From positions 1 through 6,725 of the forward strand of contig JAHDBQ010000046.1 of NCBI GenBank assembly GCA_020630305.1: DNA of 6,725 nt, written 5' to 3'. The stretch is from Alphaproteobacteria bacterium (GTDB taxonomy: Bacteria > Pseudomonadota > Alphaproteobacteria > Rickettsiales > Rickettsiaceae). The notes under the pieces were generated by a model. That model searched no databases and was not told where the DNA came from. It saw only the letters and a list, made by a program, of their open reading frames with translations. Within the stretch, counting starts at the first letter, position 1. Each line of letters starts with the position of its first letter. Position numbers and translations under genes: made by a program. Below are positions 1-6,509 of this stretch, one piece after another.

Positions 1-614
1 ATCGCAATCTCCTCACGATCATTTTTTTTGCGCCAATCGTTAGTATCACGCAAGGAATAAATGCATCCGCAATATTCTTGCTTGTAGAACTCCTCTTCCT
101 TGGCCAGCTCATACATACGAGCTCCGCCGCCATCTTTTCGCCAGTTATAGGTCCAGTATTCAACACCATCATAATTTTCTGCAGCTCTTATTCCGCAATC
201 ATTTATCTGATCCATGTTCTTCCAGCGCGATATACCAAGGGAGCTGGTAATCACTTTGAAATCATTTTCGTAAGCATAAAGCGCCGTACGCTCAAAGCGC
301 ATATCAAAACACATTGTGCAGCGGATGCCTCGCTCTGGCTCTTTTTCCATACCTTTTGCGCGGGAGAACCAATTTTGCACGTCGTAATCTACATCAACAA
401 AATCAAGGCCTAGCTTTTCAGCAAATCTAATATTTTCTTTTTTGCGAATCTCATACTCCCTCTTAGGATGAATGTTTGGATTATAAAAGAAAATAGTCAG
501 GTCAATGTCAGACTCAGCCATTTTTTCAATTAAAGGACCAGAACATGGGGCGCAGCACGAATGCATCAACACCTTATTTTCGCCGCCAGGAACTTCAAAA
601 ACTTCGTTATTCAT
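1..614 (-). CDS. queH: Epoxyqueuosine reductase QueH, C-terminus cut by window edge
   Basis: QueH reduces epoxyqueuosine to queuosine in the wobble position of GUN-anticodon tRNAs. It is the cobalamin-free replacement for QueG. The open frame starts with ATG at 614 and gives 204 complete codons before the window ends, with no stop. The family marks are all present: HSCCAPCSG with Cys20, Cys21 and Cys24; FFYNPNIHP at 42-50; RCTMCFDMR with Cys99 and Cys102; [10 protein letters not shown] at 124-133; and YCGC with Cys182 and Cys184 near the C-terminus. In the family the CC and CxxC cysteines hold an Fe-S cluster, and the late CxC pair is a likely redox pair. The length already matches a nearly full QueH, so few residues should be missing. 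No clear Shine-Dalgarno precedes the ATG, but a strong promoter sits about 40 bp upstream. The gene is separate from the nrdR side, with 151 bp between them. Family identification is confident; reductase activity is inferred. Confidence 0.93.
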   Translation of the reverse strand, partial: MNNEVFEVPGGENKVLMHSCCAPCSGPLIEKMAESDIDLTIFFYNPNIHPKREYEIRKKENIRFAEKLGLDFVDVDYDVQNWFSRAKGMEKEPERGIRCTMCFDMRFERTALYAYENDFKVITSSLGISRWKNMDQINDCGIRAAENYDGVEYWTYNWRKDGGGARMYELAKEEEFYKQEYCGCIYSLRDTNDWRKKNDREEIA

Positions 615-651
615 ATGTTTTAGTTTGGATTGAATAATTAAACTGACGAGA

Positions 652-679
652 ATTATAACATAAAAAATATTTTTTGCAA
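652..679 (-). promoter_or_regulatory. Candidate sigma70-type promoter of queH
   Basis: Read on the minus strand there is a -35 element TTGCAA (674-679), a 16-bp AT-rich spacer and a perfect -10 TATAAT (652-657). The -10 is preceded by TGT, as in an extended -10. Transcription would start near 645, giving a leader of about 30 nt before the queH ATG at 614. The -35 lies inside the first copy of a 12-bp tandem repeat. This is a match by eye to the consensus. Confidence 0.6.
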
Positions 680-696
680 AAAGATTTGCAAAAAGC
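673..696. repeat. 12-bp tandem repeat (TTTGCAAAAAGM x2) upstream of queH
   Basis: Two adjacent 12-bp units, TTTGCAAAAAGA (673-684) and TTTGCAAAAAGC (685-696), differ only in the last base. Each contains the palindrome TTTGCAAA or TTGCAA. The first unit overlaps the -35 element of the proposed queH promoter, and the second lies one helical turn upstream. They could be a pair of operator half-sites or a product of replication slippage; the sequence alone cannot decide. Confidence 0.55.
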
Positions 697-712
697 ATCT
701 TGTTTAGCTTGC

Positions 713-749
713 TAAGATAAAGACGCATTCAGCTTCTTTCTTTATCTTA
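713..749 (-). terminator. Hairpin between nrdR remnant and queH, possible terminator
   Basis: An 11-bp perfect inverted repeat (713-723 with 739-749, arm TAAGATAAAGA) encloses a 15-nt loop. It lies just after the end of the nrdR remnant and just before the queH promoter, where a terminator for the nth-glyA-nrdR transcript would be expected. The stem is AT-rich and no T-run follows directly. T-tracts appear only about 20 nt later on the minus strand (671-675 and 690-694 region read as T5). It is therefore not a textbook intrinsic terminator. It could also be a processing site or a protein-binding palindrome. Confidence 0.4.
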
Positions 750-765
750 TAGCACACTTCCAGCC

Positions 766-1217
766 CTAACTTTTTTGCATCTTATTTATAAATTTTGCAA
801 AATCCTGCAGCGACGAAAAGTCTTTATACACAGAAGCAAACCTAATATAAGCAACATGGTCAATTTTCTCAAGATCGGCCATAATAAGCTGACCAATTAC
901 CCGAGATTTAATCTCTCGTGAGCTGCTATTTTCAATTTACAAGGTAATATTATCACTGATTTTCTCTATCTCCTCTGAGGAAAATTTCTTTTCCTTAAGG
1001 CGATAGTAATAGCTTTTAAAATCTTATCTCGGACAAAAGGCTTTTTAGCACCGCTTCTTTTAACAACCACCAGCTCTGCAAGCTGCAGACGCTCGAAGGT
1101 AGTAAACCTACCGCCGCATTTCATGCATGCCCTACGCCGCCTTATAACAGAGCCTTGAAAGCTCTCCCGAGAATTTTTTACCGAACTATTATTCTCTTTA
1201 CAAAATGGACATCTCAT
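766..1217 (-). pseudogene. nrdR: nrdR pseudogene: frameshift plus internal stop
   Basis: NrdR is the zinc-ribbon/ATP-cone repressor of ribonucleotide reductase genes. The first 75 or so residues read well: the MRCPFC start, zinc cysteines Cys3, Cys6, Cys31 and Cys34, RRRRAC, RFTTFER and the start of the ATP-cone. The frame then shifts at an A/T run around 981-992 and ends at a stop at 966-968. Reading on in the neighbouring frame restores the family sequence ([10 protein letters not shown], then REIKSRVIGQ, then KIDHVAYIRFASVYKDF) to a stop at 766-768. That frame is itself cut by TAA at 937-939, where Gln (CAA) is expected. The total length of 452 bp is one base short of a 150-residue gene, which fits a single-base deletion. 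The usual DSR motif after the first cysteine pair reads NSR. The position 32 bp after glyA is a common alphaproteobacterial arrangement. A truncated 83-residue product would lack most of the ATP-cone and is probably non-functional. Confidence 0.92.
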
Positions 1218-1249
1218 GATTATACTACTTTTATTACACTCTTAAAAAA

Positions 1250-2503
1250 CTAACCATATATCGGAAATTTACTGGTAAGCTCTGTTGCCTTTTTAAAAAC
1301 CTCTTCTTCTTTAGCGCTATTATCATCTGATTCCTTCAAGGCATCTAGGATGTCTGCAATTAAATTTCCTACTATCTCAAACTCTGCCTCCTTGAATCCT
1401 CGTGTGGTGCAGGCCGGCGTTCCGAGCCTCACTCCTGAAGTAATAAACGGCGAAGTTTCATCGAATGGAACGGTATTCTTATTCGACGTAATCCCTGCTC
1501 TGTCAAGCGAATCCGATGCCACCTTACCAGTTATATTATGTTTCCTGAGATCCATAATTACGATATGATTCTCAGTTCCACCGGTCAAAACATCATATCC
1601 CCTACCCTGCAGCGTAGCAGCTAGAATCTTCGCATTTGCAATCACTTGCTTGATGTATGTTTTAAATTCATCACTAAGAGCCTCCTTGAATGCCACAGCT
1701 TTCGCAGCTATAACATGCATCAAAGGACCGCCCTGCAAACCAGGAAAAACGGCTTTGTTAAATTTTTTCCCAAGCTCTTCATCGTCTGATAATATTATGC
1801 CGCCTCTAGGGCCTCTTAAGGTCTTATGAGTGGTTGAGGTTGCAACATGCGCATGCGGAAACGGCGAAGGATGCTGCCCGGCAGCAACCAGGCCAGATAT
1901 ATGCGCAATATCAGCCATTAGATAAGCACCCACCTTGTCAGCAATCTCACGGAATCTTGCAAAGTCAAGAATGCCAGTATATGCTGAAAAACCAGCGATT
2001 ATTATCTTTGGTTTATGCTTTATTGCAAGTTCTTCAACCTCATCATAATTTATAAAATTTGTTTCTCTGTCCACTCCGTAAAAAACTGGATTAAACCATT
2101 TGCCCGATAAGTTCGGGGCAGCTCCATGCGTTAGGTGCCCGCCGCAATCAAGGGACATTCCAAGTATCGTATCACCAGGCTCAAGCAGCGCAAGATACAC
2201 CGCCTGATTGGCCTGCGAACCTGAATGAGGCTGCGAATTAGCATACTTACATTTAAATAATTCCTTCAGGCGGTCATTCGCCAAGTCTTCAGCTTTATCA
2301 ACCTCCTCGCAGCCTGAGTAATAGCGCCTGCCGGAATAGCCTTCTGCGTATTTATTAGTCATGATTGACCCTTGCGCCTCAAGCACAGCTTTGCTTACAA
2401 AATTCTCTGAAGCTATCAGCTCTATATATTTACTTTGCCTTTCTTCTTCTGCGCTTATTGCTGCTGCAATTTCAGGATCTGTTTTGTTTAGTTCATTATT
2501 CAT
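1250..2503 (-). CDS. glyA: Serine hydroxymethyltransferase
   Basis: GlyA is the cytosolic PLP enzyme that converts serine and tetrahydrofolate to glycine and 5,10-methylene-THF. It supplies one-carbon units for thymidylate, purine and formyl-Met synthesis. The 417-residue protein has the full family length and reads like rickettsial GlyA. Visible motifs include [10 protein letters not shown] near the start, [48 protein letters not shown] and the PLP-lysine motif [13 protein letters not shown] (Lys227 from this start). [38 protein letters not shown] and a C-terminal FPIYG follow. I chose ATG at 2503 because AAGAGG (2512-2517) lies 8 nt upstream. A GTG at 2512 would add three residues but overlaps that ribosome binding site. 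The gene follows the esterase by 17 bp and precedes the nrdR remnant by 32 bp. Nothing suggests loss of function. Confidence 0.98.
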   Translation of the reverse strand: MNNELNKTDPEIAAAISAEEERQSKYIELIASENFVSKAVLEAQGSIMTNKYAEGYSGRRYYSGCEEVDKAEDLANDRLKELFKCKYANSQPHSGSQANQAVYLALLEPGDTILGMSLDCGGHLTHGAAPNLSGKWFNPVFYGVDRETNFINYDEVEELAIKHKPKIIIAGFSAYTGILDFARFREIADKVGAYLMADIAHISGLVAAGQHPSPFPHAHVATSTTHKTLRGPRGGIILSDDEELGKKFNKAVFPGLQGGPLMHVIAAKAVAFKEALSDEFKTYIKQVIANAKILAATLQGRGYDVLTGGTENHIVIMDLRKHNITGKVASDSLDRAGITSNKNTVPFDETSPFITSGVRLGTPACTTRGFKEAEFEIVGNLIADILDALKESDDNSAKEEEVFKKATELTSKFPIYG

Positions 2504-2511
2504 TTTTGCCA

Positions 2512-2517
2512 CCTCTT
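2512..2517 (-). promoter_or_regulatory. Shine-Dalgarno site that fixes the glyA start
   Basis: On the minus strand AAGAGG is followed by an 8-nt spacer (TGGCAAAA) and ATG at 2503. The alternative upstream GTG start at 2512 begins inside this site, so the ATG is the likelier start. Confidence 0.7.
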
Positions 2518-2520
2518 CTT

Positions 2521-3153
2521 TTATATTTTCTTTAAAAAATTCATTGCAAACTCTAAGCCTTTTTGATCTATCGAGTGCTGTAAATTATCAATTATAAACA
2601 ACTGATTTTCTATATTTTTACTCTTAAAATAATCAGCCATTTTTCTGCTCTCATCTACCTCTACCACCCCATCTTCTGCGCCATGCACTAGGCAAACTTT
2701 TGTACTAATATCTTGCGCCTCATTTTCAGGGACTAATAACCTTCCAGAAAAACCAAGCATTGCAGCAAACGGTTCTTTTTGTGATAATGTTAAATAGCTA
2801 GAAACCATAGTTCCTTGAGAAAAGCCAAATAATATTGTGTCTTTATTAGTGACATCTAGCTGCTCCTGAATTTGCTTAATTTTCTCTTCAATTAGCGGCG
2901 CATTTTTTGCCATTGCAGCAATAACAACTTCAGGAGACCTGTCCTCCAGGCTAAACCACTGCCTGCCAAAGGGCGCCATGTCAAAAGGTTCAATACCATT
3001 TAACGAAACAAAATGATAATCAGGAAAAGTGCTTTGCATAAACGGCGCTAAAGCTGCTAGATCCTGACAGTCAGAACCAAGACCATGCAGCATTATAACC
3101 AGCTTATCTGTTTTTCCTGTGATTGACTTTACTTCAACATAATCTTCTTGCAT
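2521..3153 (-). CDS. Alpha/beta-hydrolase, phospholipase/carboxylesterase family
   Basis: This is a 210-residue serine hydrolase of the small carboxylesterase/phospholipase (Abhydrolase_2) family, related to bacterial esterases and eukaryotic acyl-protein thioesterases. The catalytic triad is visible in this numbering: Ser112 in GFSQG (110-114), Asp161 in HGAEDGVV and His193 in LQHSID. An oxyanion-type LHGLGSD lies at 22-28, and [10 protein letters not shown], typical of the family, at about 62-71. There is no signal peptide, so it should act in the cytosol. The natural substrate cannot be read from sequence; short-chain esters or lysophospholipids are typical. An upstream ATG at 3192 would overlap nth by 31 bp. 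I prefer ATG at 3153 because AAAGGA lies just before it, overlapping the nth stop codon, and because family proteins start near here. The gene sits between nth (8-bp gap) and glyA (17-bp gap) in one apparent operon, with no obvious functional link to either. Confidence 0.92.
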   Translation of the reverse strand: MQEDYVEVKSITGKTDKLVIMLHGLGSDCQDLAALAPFMQSTFPDYHFVSLNGIEPFDMAPFGRQWFSLEDRSPEVVIAAMAKNAPLIEEKIKQIQEQLDVTNKDTILFGFSQGTMVSSYLTLSQKEPFAAMLGFSGRLLVPENEAQDISTKVCLVHGAEDGVVEVDESRKMADYFKSKNIENQLFIIDNLQHSIDQKGLEFAMNFLKKI

Positions 3154-3157
3154 TTTT

Positions 3158-3163
3158 TCCTTT
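3158..3163 (-). promoter_or_regulatory. Shine-Dalgarno site that fixes the esterase start
   Basis: AAAGGA on the minus strand ends 4 nt before ATG at 3153 and overlaps the nth stop codon (3162-3164). This favours the shorter, non-overlapping start over ATG at 3192 and suggests coupled translation. Confidence 0.6.
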
Positions 3164-3800
3164 ATCTTTTTGTTTTTATATATTCCTGGCAATACTCGCT
3201 AACTGCACACGTATTACATAGCGGCTTTCTAGCCTTGCATGTGTATCTGCCATGTAGTATAAGCCAATGATGGCCATATTCAAGCCATTTTAGCGGAATC
3301 TTCTTTAATAAATCTTGCTCCACTTTTTCTGGCGTCTTGCCCTTGCTAAATCCAAGCCTGTGAGCGACCCTATAAACATGTGTGTCAACTGCCATCGTAG
3401 GCTTCCCATATGCGCAGTTTAATATTACATTTGCGGTTTTTCTGCCAACCCCTGGAAGCTTTATTAGATCTTCAAACTCATCCGGCAACTCGGAATTATA
3501 ATCATTTATCAGCATTTTGCAAAGCTCTATCACATTTTTAGCTTTAGTGTTAAACAAGCCAATTGTTTTTATGTATTCCTTCAAACCTTCTACGCCCAAA
3601 GAAAGCATCATCTCTGGCGTATTATGAGTTTTAAAAAGCTCTTTCGTGGCCTTATTAACAGACACGTCAGTTGCCTGCGCAGAAAGAACCACAGCCACAG
3701 CCAGTGTAAAATTATTATTATATTCAAGCTCAGTCTTTGGCTCAGGATCCATCCTGCAAAAAACCTGAAATATTTTTTCTATATTTTCTTTTTTTATCAT
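3162..3800 (-). CDS. nth: Endonuclease III (DNA glycosylase/AP lyase)
   Basis: Nth removes oxidised pyrimidines from DNA and cleaves the abasic site by beta-elimination, starting base excision repair. The 212-residue protein aligns almost residue for residue with the E. coli enzyme as I know it. It has LSAQATD at 39-45 and the helix-hairpin-helix [10 protein letters not shown] with catalytic Lys121. The catalytic aspartate is Asp139 in [13 protein letters not shown]. The [4Fe-4S] pattern C-X6-C-X2-C-X5-C is complete (Cys188, 195, 198, 204). The start at 3800 gives the normal family length. There is no obvious Shine-Dalgarno before it. It is the first gene of the minus-strand operon and faces grxD across the 205-bp divergent region. 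All catalytic and cluster residues are present, so it should be functional. Confidence 0.97.
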   Translation of the reverse strand: MIKKENIEKIFQVFCRMDPEPKTELEYNNNFTLAVAVVLSAQATDVSVNKATKELFKTHNTPEMMLSLGVEGLKEYIKTIGLFNTKAKNVIELCKMLINDYNSELPDEFEDLIKLPGVGRKTANVILNCAYGKPTMAVDTHVYRVAHRLGFSKGKTPEKVEQDLLKKIPLKWLEYGHHWLILHGRYTCKARKPLCNTCAVSEYCQEYIKTKR

Positions 3801-3841
3801 TTGCAGCGGCAGCTATTTATATAATTACTTTGTAGCTTTGT

Positions 3842-3871
3842 ATAATAGACCAAAATAAATGTATAGAGCAA
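3842..3871 (-). promoter_or_regulatory. Candidate promoter of the nth-esterase-glyA-nrdR operon
   Basis: Read on the minus strand, -35 TTGCTC (3866-3871) and -10 TATTAT (3842-3847) are 18 bp apart. The leader to the nth ATG would be about 35 nt. The -35 is identical to that of the oppositely directed grxD promoter. The surrounding DNA is very AT-rich, so chance matches are common. Confidence 0.4.
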
Positions 3872-3930
3872 GTATAATTTTATAAAAAAAAATACAAATA
3901 TCTTTATTTTTGCAAAATAACTAAATATAT

Positions 3931-3959
3931 TTGCTCTCTTTAGAAGCTTGGGCTATAAT
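3931..3959 (+). promoter_or_regulatory. Candidate sigma70-type promoter of the grxD operon
   Basis: -35 TTGCTC (3931-3936), a 17-bp spacer and a perfect -10 TATAAT (3954-3959) precede grxD. The start point would be near 3966 and the leader about 40 nt. The A/T-rich DNA just upstream (3880-3930) could act as an UP element. This is the clearest promoter in the divergent region. Confidence 0.65.
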
Positions 3960-3963
3960 GGCA

Positions 3964-3979
3964 CTTGAAGATTTTCAAG
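3964..3979 (+). other. Small hairpin at the 5' end of the grxD leader
   Basis: CTTGAA (3964-3969) and TTCAAG (3974-3979) form a 6-bp stem with a 4-nt loop, GATT. It begins almost at the predicted transcription start, so it would cap the 5' end of the grxD mRNA and could stabilise it. It could equally be a short operator palindrome next to the -10. Confidence 0.35.
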
Positions 3980-4005
3980 CAAGTAATAATTAGAGTTAAT
4001 ATTTT

Positions 4006-4338
4006 ATGACAGAAAACGCAGTATTCGAACAAGTAAAAGAACAAATAACAAATAACGAAATAGTACTATTCATGAAAGGTACAGCCGACTTTCCGCAATG
4101 TGGATTTTCTTCGATGGTAGTTAACATCCTACATGGGTTGGGAGCAAAATTCTTAGACGTAAACGTAATGGCAGATCAGAATGTTCGCCAGGGCATCAAA
4201 GACTTTTCTGACTGGCCAACCATACCTCAACTTTATGTGCGAGGTGAATTTATTGGCGGGTGCGATATAGTAAGGGAAATGTTTGAAAGTGGCGACCTTT
4301 CCAAAGTAATAAATAATTCAGAAGAGATCTCTAAATAA
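4006..4338 (+). CDS. grxD: Monothiol CGFS glutaredoxin (Grx4 type)
   Basis: CGFS glutaredoxins bind a [2Fe-2S] cluster between two subunits with glutathione and pass it to other proteins. They are Fe-S carriers rather than general reductants. The 110-residue protein is a single-domain family member. Lys24 in MKGT is the usual glutathione-binding lysine, and the active site is CGFS with Cys32. The cis-proline segment WPTIPQLYV, then GEFIGGCDIV, the second glutathione-contact region, complete the fold. Length and start agree with E. coli GrxD. The ribosome binding site is weak (TAGAG about 10 nt upstream). It is the first gene of a plus-strand operon that ends in ygfZ, another Fe-S maintenance gene, which supports the role. 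Confidence 0.96.
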   Translation: MTENAVFEQVKEQITNNEIVLFMKGTADFPQCGFSSMVVNILHGLGAKFLDVNVMADQNVRQGIKDFSDWPTIPQLYVRGEFIGGCDIVREMFESGDLSKVINNSEEISK

Positions 4339-4357
4339 TTTTTTTGATGCAGCTGGC

Positions 4358-4362
4358 GGGAG
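4358..4362 (+). promoter_or_regulatory. Strong Shine-Dalgarno site of the ABC ATPase gene
   Basis: GGGAG is followed by 7 nt and the ATG at 4370. It is one of the better ribosome binding sites in the window and supports this start over later in-frame methionines. Confidence 0.65.
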
Positions 4363-4369
4363 ACCCAAT

Positions 4370-5299
4370 ATGGAAAATGCAATTTTTATCAAGGATTTAA
4401 AGAAAGAATATTTTGACCAATTAAAAGGAATAAATATTACTGCTCTTAACTCTCTTGACCTTGCAATCCCTAAGGGCTCAATCTTTGGTCTTCTTGGTCC
4501 AAACGGGGCTGGAAAATCAACCCTAATAAATATCCTTGCTGGCACTGTAGTTAAAAAATCAGGTGAAGTAAAAATACTTGATACATGCATTGACAAAGAA
4601 CCGAAAGGAGCGAAGAAGCTACTTGGAATTGTGCCTCAGGAGATTAGCTATGATAGCTTCTTTAGCTTGCATCAGGGGCTTGAATTTTATGCCGGATATT
4701 ACGGAATTAAAAAGCAAGATAGAAAAACCGATGAAATTCTGAAAGCTCTTGGGCTTTGGAATAAGAGAGAAGCAAAACCTCAGCAGCTATCAGGCGGCAT
4801 GAAAAGGCGCTTTTTAATAGCTAAAGCAATGGTACATTCACCTAAAGTTTTAATACTTGACGAACCAACAGCTGGCGTTGATCTTGAGCTACGCAATCAG
4901 TTATGGGATTACGTAAGAAAATTAAATAAAGAGGAAGGGGTGACCGTTATCATTACCACTCATTATCTAGATGAAGCCGAACAAATGTGCGACGAGATAG
5001 CCTTCATAAACAAAGGCAAAATTATTCATCAGGATAAAAAACAGAATCTAATGAAAAAAGTTGACTGCAACTATATTGATGTTTCCTTTAAAGAAAAAGT
5101 GATGCTCTCAATGTTTAAGTTAGATTCGGACTCGATGTGTTTAATCGAAGATAATCAAGTCAGATTTCAAATAGACTCCGGCAATAATAGTTACAAAAAT
5201 GTTATGAAAGAACTAGGAGCCGTGAGAGCTGAAGTTGCTGATATTAAAGTGTTCCAGCCAAAGCTAGAAGATATTTTTTATAATATAATGCAGAAATAA
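4370..5299 (+). CDS. ABC-2 type transporter ATP-binding protein (YadG-like)
   Basis: This is a complete 309-residue ABC ATPase that closely follows E. coli YadG in length and motifs. Walker A GPNGAGKST is at 43-51, the Q-loop Gln91 in IVPQE, the signature LSGGM at 141-145, Walker B with DEPTAGVD at 165-172 and the switch His199 in TTHYLDEAE. A C-terminal segment of about 90 residues after the ATPase core is typical of ABC-2 export ATPases. Such proteins dimerise on the inner face of the inner membrane and drive a separate membrane partner, often in lipid, polysaccharide or drug export. No permease gene lies next to it here, so the partner must be encoded elsewhere or is unknown. It follows grxD by 31 bp, and ygfZ begins 2 bp after its stop, so the three genes are probably co-transcribed. 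All ATPase motifs are intact. The substrate cannot be inferred. Confidence 0.93.
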   Translation: MENAIFIKDLKKEYFDQLKGINITALNSLDLAIPKGSIFGLLGPNGAGKSTLINILAGTVVKKSGEVKILDTCIDKEPKGAKKLLGIVPQEISYDSFFSLHQGLEFYAGYYGIKKQDRKTDEILKALGLWNKREAKPQQLSGGMKRRFLIAKAMVHSPKVLILDEPTAGVDLELRNQLWDYVRKLNKEEGVTVIITTHYLDEAEQMCDEIAFINKGKIIHQDKKQNLMKKVDCNYIDVSFKEKVMLSMFKLDSDSMCLIEDNQVRFQIDSGNNSYKNVMKELGAVRAEVADIKVFQPKLEDIFYNIMQK

Positions 5300-5301
5300 T
5301 T

Positions 5302-6126
5302 ATGCAGCATTTAAAGGACAGATCACTTATTCACATTTATGGCGCTGACGCTCAGCAATTTTTGCAAAATATGGTGAGTAATGATGTTATAAAAAATAAA
5401 TTCTCATACAATTTCTTGCTAAGCAACCAAGGACGATATATTTTTGACTTTTTTGTAATTGCCGAAAATGATCAATCTTATTTTGTAGATATCGATGAAG
5501 CAAGCTCTGTTTTATTCATCAAACGCATGAATATGTACAAGCTACGCAGAGACTTGACTATTTCAAATGTATCTGCTGATTACTGCATTATGTATTCAAA
5601 TGCGTCTGCGATAAAGAAACCCCAAATAGATTGTAAATTTTACTATCAGGATCCAAGATATAACAAAATGGGATATCGATCACTAATCTCTGCGAAGCAA
5701 CTTTCGAGCATTGAAGTTTTAGAGCTCGATTTATATAACATGGATAAATACGAGCATTACATCCCCGACGGCGCTTCTGACCTGATAAAAGACAAATCTA
5801 TTCCTATAGAATATGGTGCAGAAGAACTAAATGCAATCGACTACCAAAAAGGCTGTTATGTTGGCCAAGAGGTTATCTCAAGGGCAAAATATCAAGGAGT
5901 AGTTAGAAAAAAGATATTCGGCCTGGCCTTTGAATCAGAAACAAAAGCTAGTACCTCAAAAACAAATGAGGCAGTTATAAACCAATCAGGAGAAAAAGTC
6001 GGAGTAATTTGCTCTACCTATAAAAATAAAGCAATCGCTTTAATCAGAACTGAAAAATTAAATGCAGATAAACACTTGCTTGTTGATGGTGCGCAGGTGA
6101 AAATCATTGCTGCTGCATACTACTAA
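5302..6126 (+). CDS. ygfZ: Folate-binding Fe-S maintenance protein YgfZ
   Basis: YgfZ proteins (GcvT-related, IBA57 type) bind tetrahydrofolate and help make or keep [4Fe-4S] enzymes active, notably radical-SAM enzymes such as MiaB. The 274-residue protein carries the family signature KGCYVGQE at 183-190 with its conserved cysteine (Cys185). Upstream are the N-terminal GADAQQFLQNMVSND and the NQGRYIFDFFV strand typical of the fold. IPIEYGAEELNAIDYQKG leads into the signature. A C-terminal beta-barrel part follows (about 200-274). Length is in the normal range, slightly short of E. coli YgfZ. The ATG lies 2 bp after the ABC ATPase stop with no clear ribosome binding site of its own, suggesting coupled translation. 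Sharing an operon with grxD fits the Fe-S role. It faces the convergent unknown gene across 28 bp, with no obvious terminator between. Confidence 0.94.
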   Translation: MQHLKDRSLIHIYGADAQQFLQNMVSNDVIKNKFSYNFLLSNQGRYIFDFFVIAENDQSYFVDIDEASSVLFIKRMNMYKLRRDLTISNVSADYCIMYSNASAIKKPQIDCKFYYQDPRYNKMGYRSLISAKQLSSIEVLELDLYNMDKYEHYIPDGASDLIKDKSIPIEYGAEELNAIDYQKGCYVGQEVISRAKYQGVVRKKIFGLAFESETKASTSKTNEAVINQSGEKVGVICSTYKNKAIALIRTEKLNADKHLLVDGAQVKIIAAAYY

Positions 6127-6154
6127 ATGCAGTTATACAGCAAATATTTAGAAT

Positions 6155-6439
6155 CTACACCTTCTCCACATCTTCTATATATTCATGCACAAGGCTAGAA
6201 ACCTGTCTAGAAAGATTTGTCCTATGCGATATAATTAACTGGTCAAGCTTAGCTGTTAAATCATCCGACAGCTCATGAAGCAAATCTTTATTATAAGAAT
6301 CAATTGCAGAATATTCAAGCTCAAGCATAAATACGTTATCCCCAATTTCATAAGAAATAGTTTTTAAATTATAGTAAATTGAACCAATCATTTTATTTAT
6401 AAAAATATCTTTGGAACTTAATAACTTATCATTACCCAT
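6155..6439 (-). CDS. Hypothetical protein, 94 residues, unknown function
   Basis: I do not recognise this protein. It starts at ATG 6439, which is preceded by an in-frame stop about 50 bp upstream. It encodes 94 residues with no signal peptide, no long hydrophobic stretch and no cysteines. The composition is acidic and leucine/isoleucine-rich, with a mid-region (about 50-90) that should form amphipathic helices (KDLLHELSDDLTAKLDQLII). The N-terminal half alternates polar and hydrophobic residues and may form strands (ISYEIGDNVFMLELEY). No good ribosome binding site is visible, but a well-spaced promoter lies just upstream. That promoter, and the lack of a competing ORF on the other strand, support it being real. 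It is convergent with ygfZ. It may be restricted to this lineage. Confidence 0.62.
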   Translation of the reverse strand: MGNDKLLSSKDIFINKMIGSIYYNLKTISYEIGDNVFMLELEYSAIDSYNKDLLHELSDDLTAKLDQLIISHRTNLSRQVSSLVHEYIEDVEKV

Positions 6440-6470
6440 AGTTAAAACAAAAGTATTAAAATATGGTAAT

Positions 6471-6499
6471 AATATATTTTATATAACTACCTAAGTCAA
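6471..6499 (-). promoter_or_regulatory. Candidate sigma70-type promoter of the 94-residue gene
   Basis: On the minus strand -35 TTGACT (6494-6499), a 17-bp spacer and -10 TATATT (6471-6476) precede the gene. Transcription would start near 6464, with a leader of about 25 nt to ATG at 6439. The -35 is the closest to TTGACA in the window. Confidence 0.55.
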
Positions 6500-6509
6500 G
6501 TATCTTATG

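Noticed and set aside
78..413. Plus-strand open frame of 111 codons
   Set aside because: It lies opposite queH, whose minus-strand reading has full family motifs. The plus-strand translation looks like no protein family and is a shadow.
2504..2512. GTG start for glyA at 2512
   Set aside because: The codon overlaps the Shine-Dalgarno AAGAGG that is correctly spaced for ATG at 2503. The three added residues are not family sequence.
3624..3824. Plus-strand 66-codon frame reaching into the divergent region
   Set aside because: It is antisense to the N-terminal half of nth, with low-complexity basic and aromatic composition. It is explained by nth on the other strand.
4318..4596. Minus-strand open frame of 92 codons over the ABC ATPase start
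   Set aside because: It is antisense to the grxD end and the Walker A region of the ATPase, with no protein-like motif and no promoter. It is a shadow frame.
6113..6132. Hairpin CTGCAT/ATGCAG over the ygfZ stop as a terminator
   Set aside because: The stem is only 6 bp and no T-run follows on either strand, so it does not support a terminator call.
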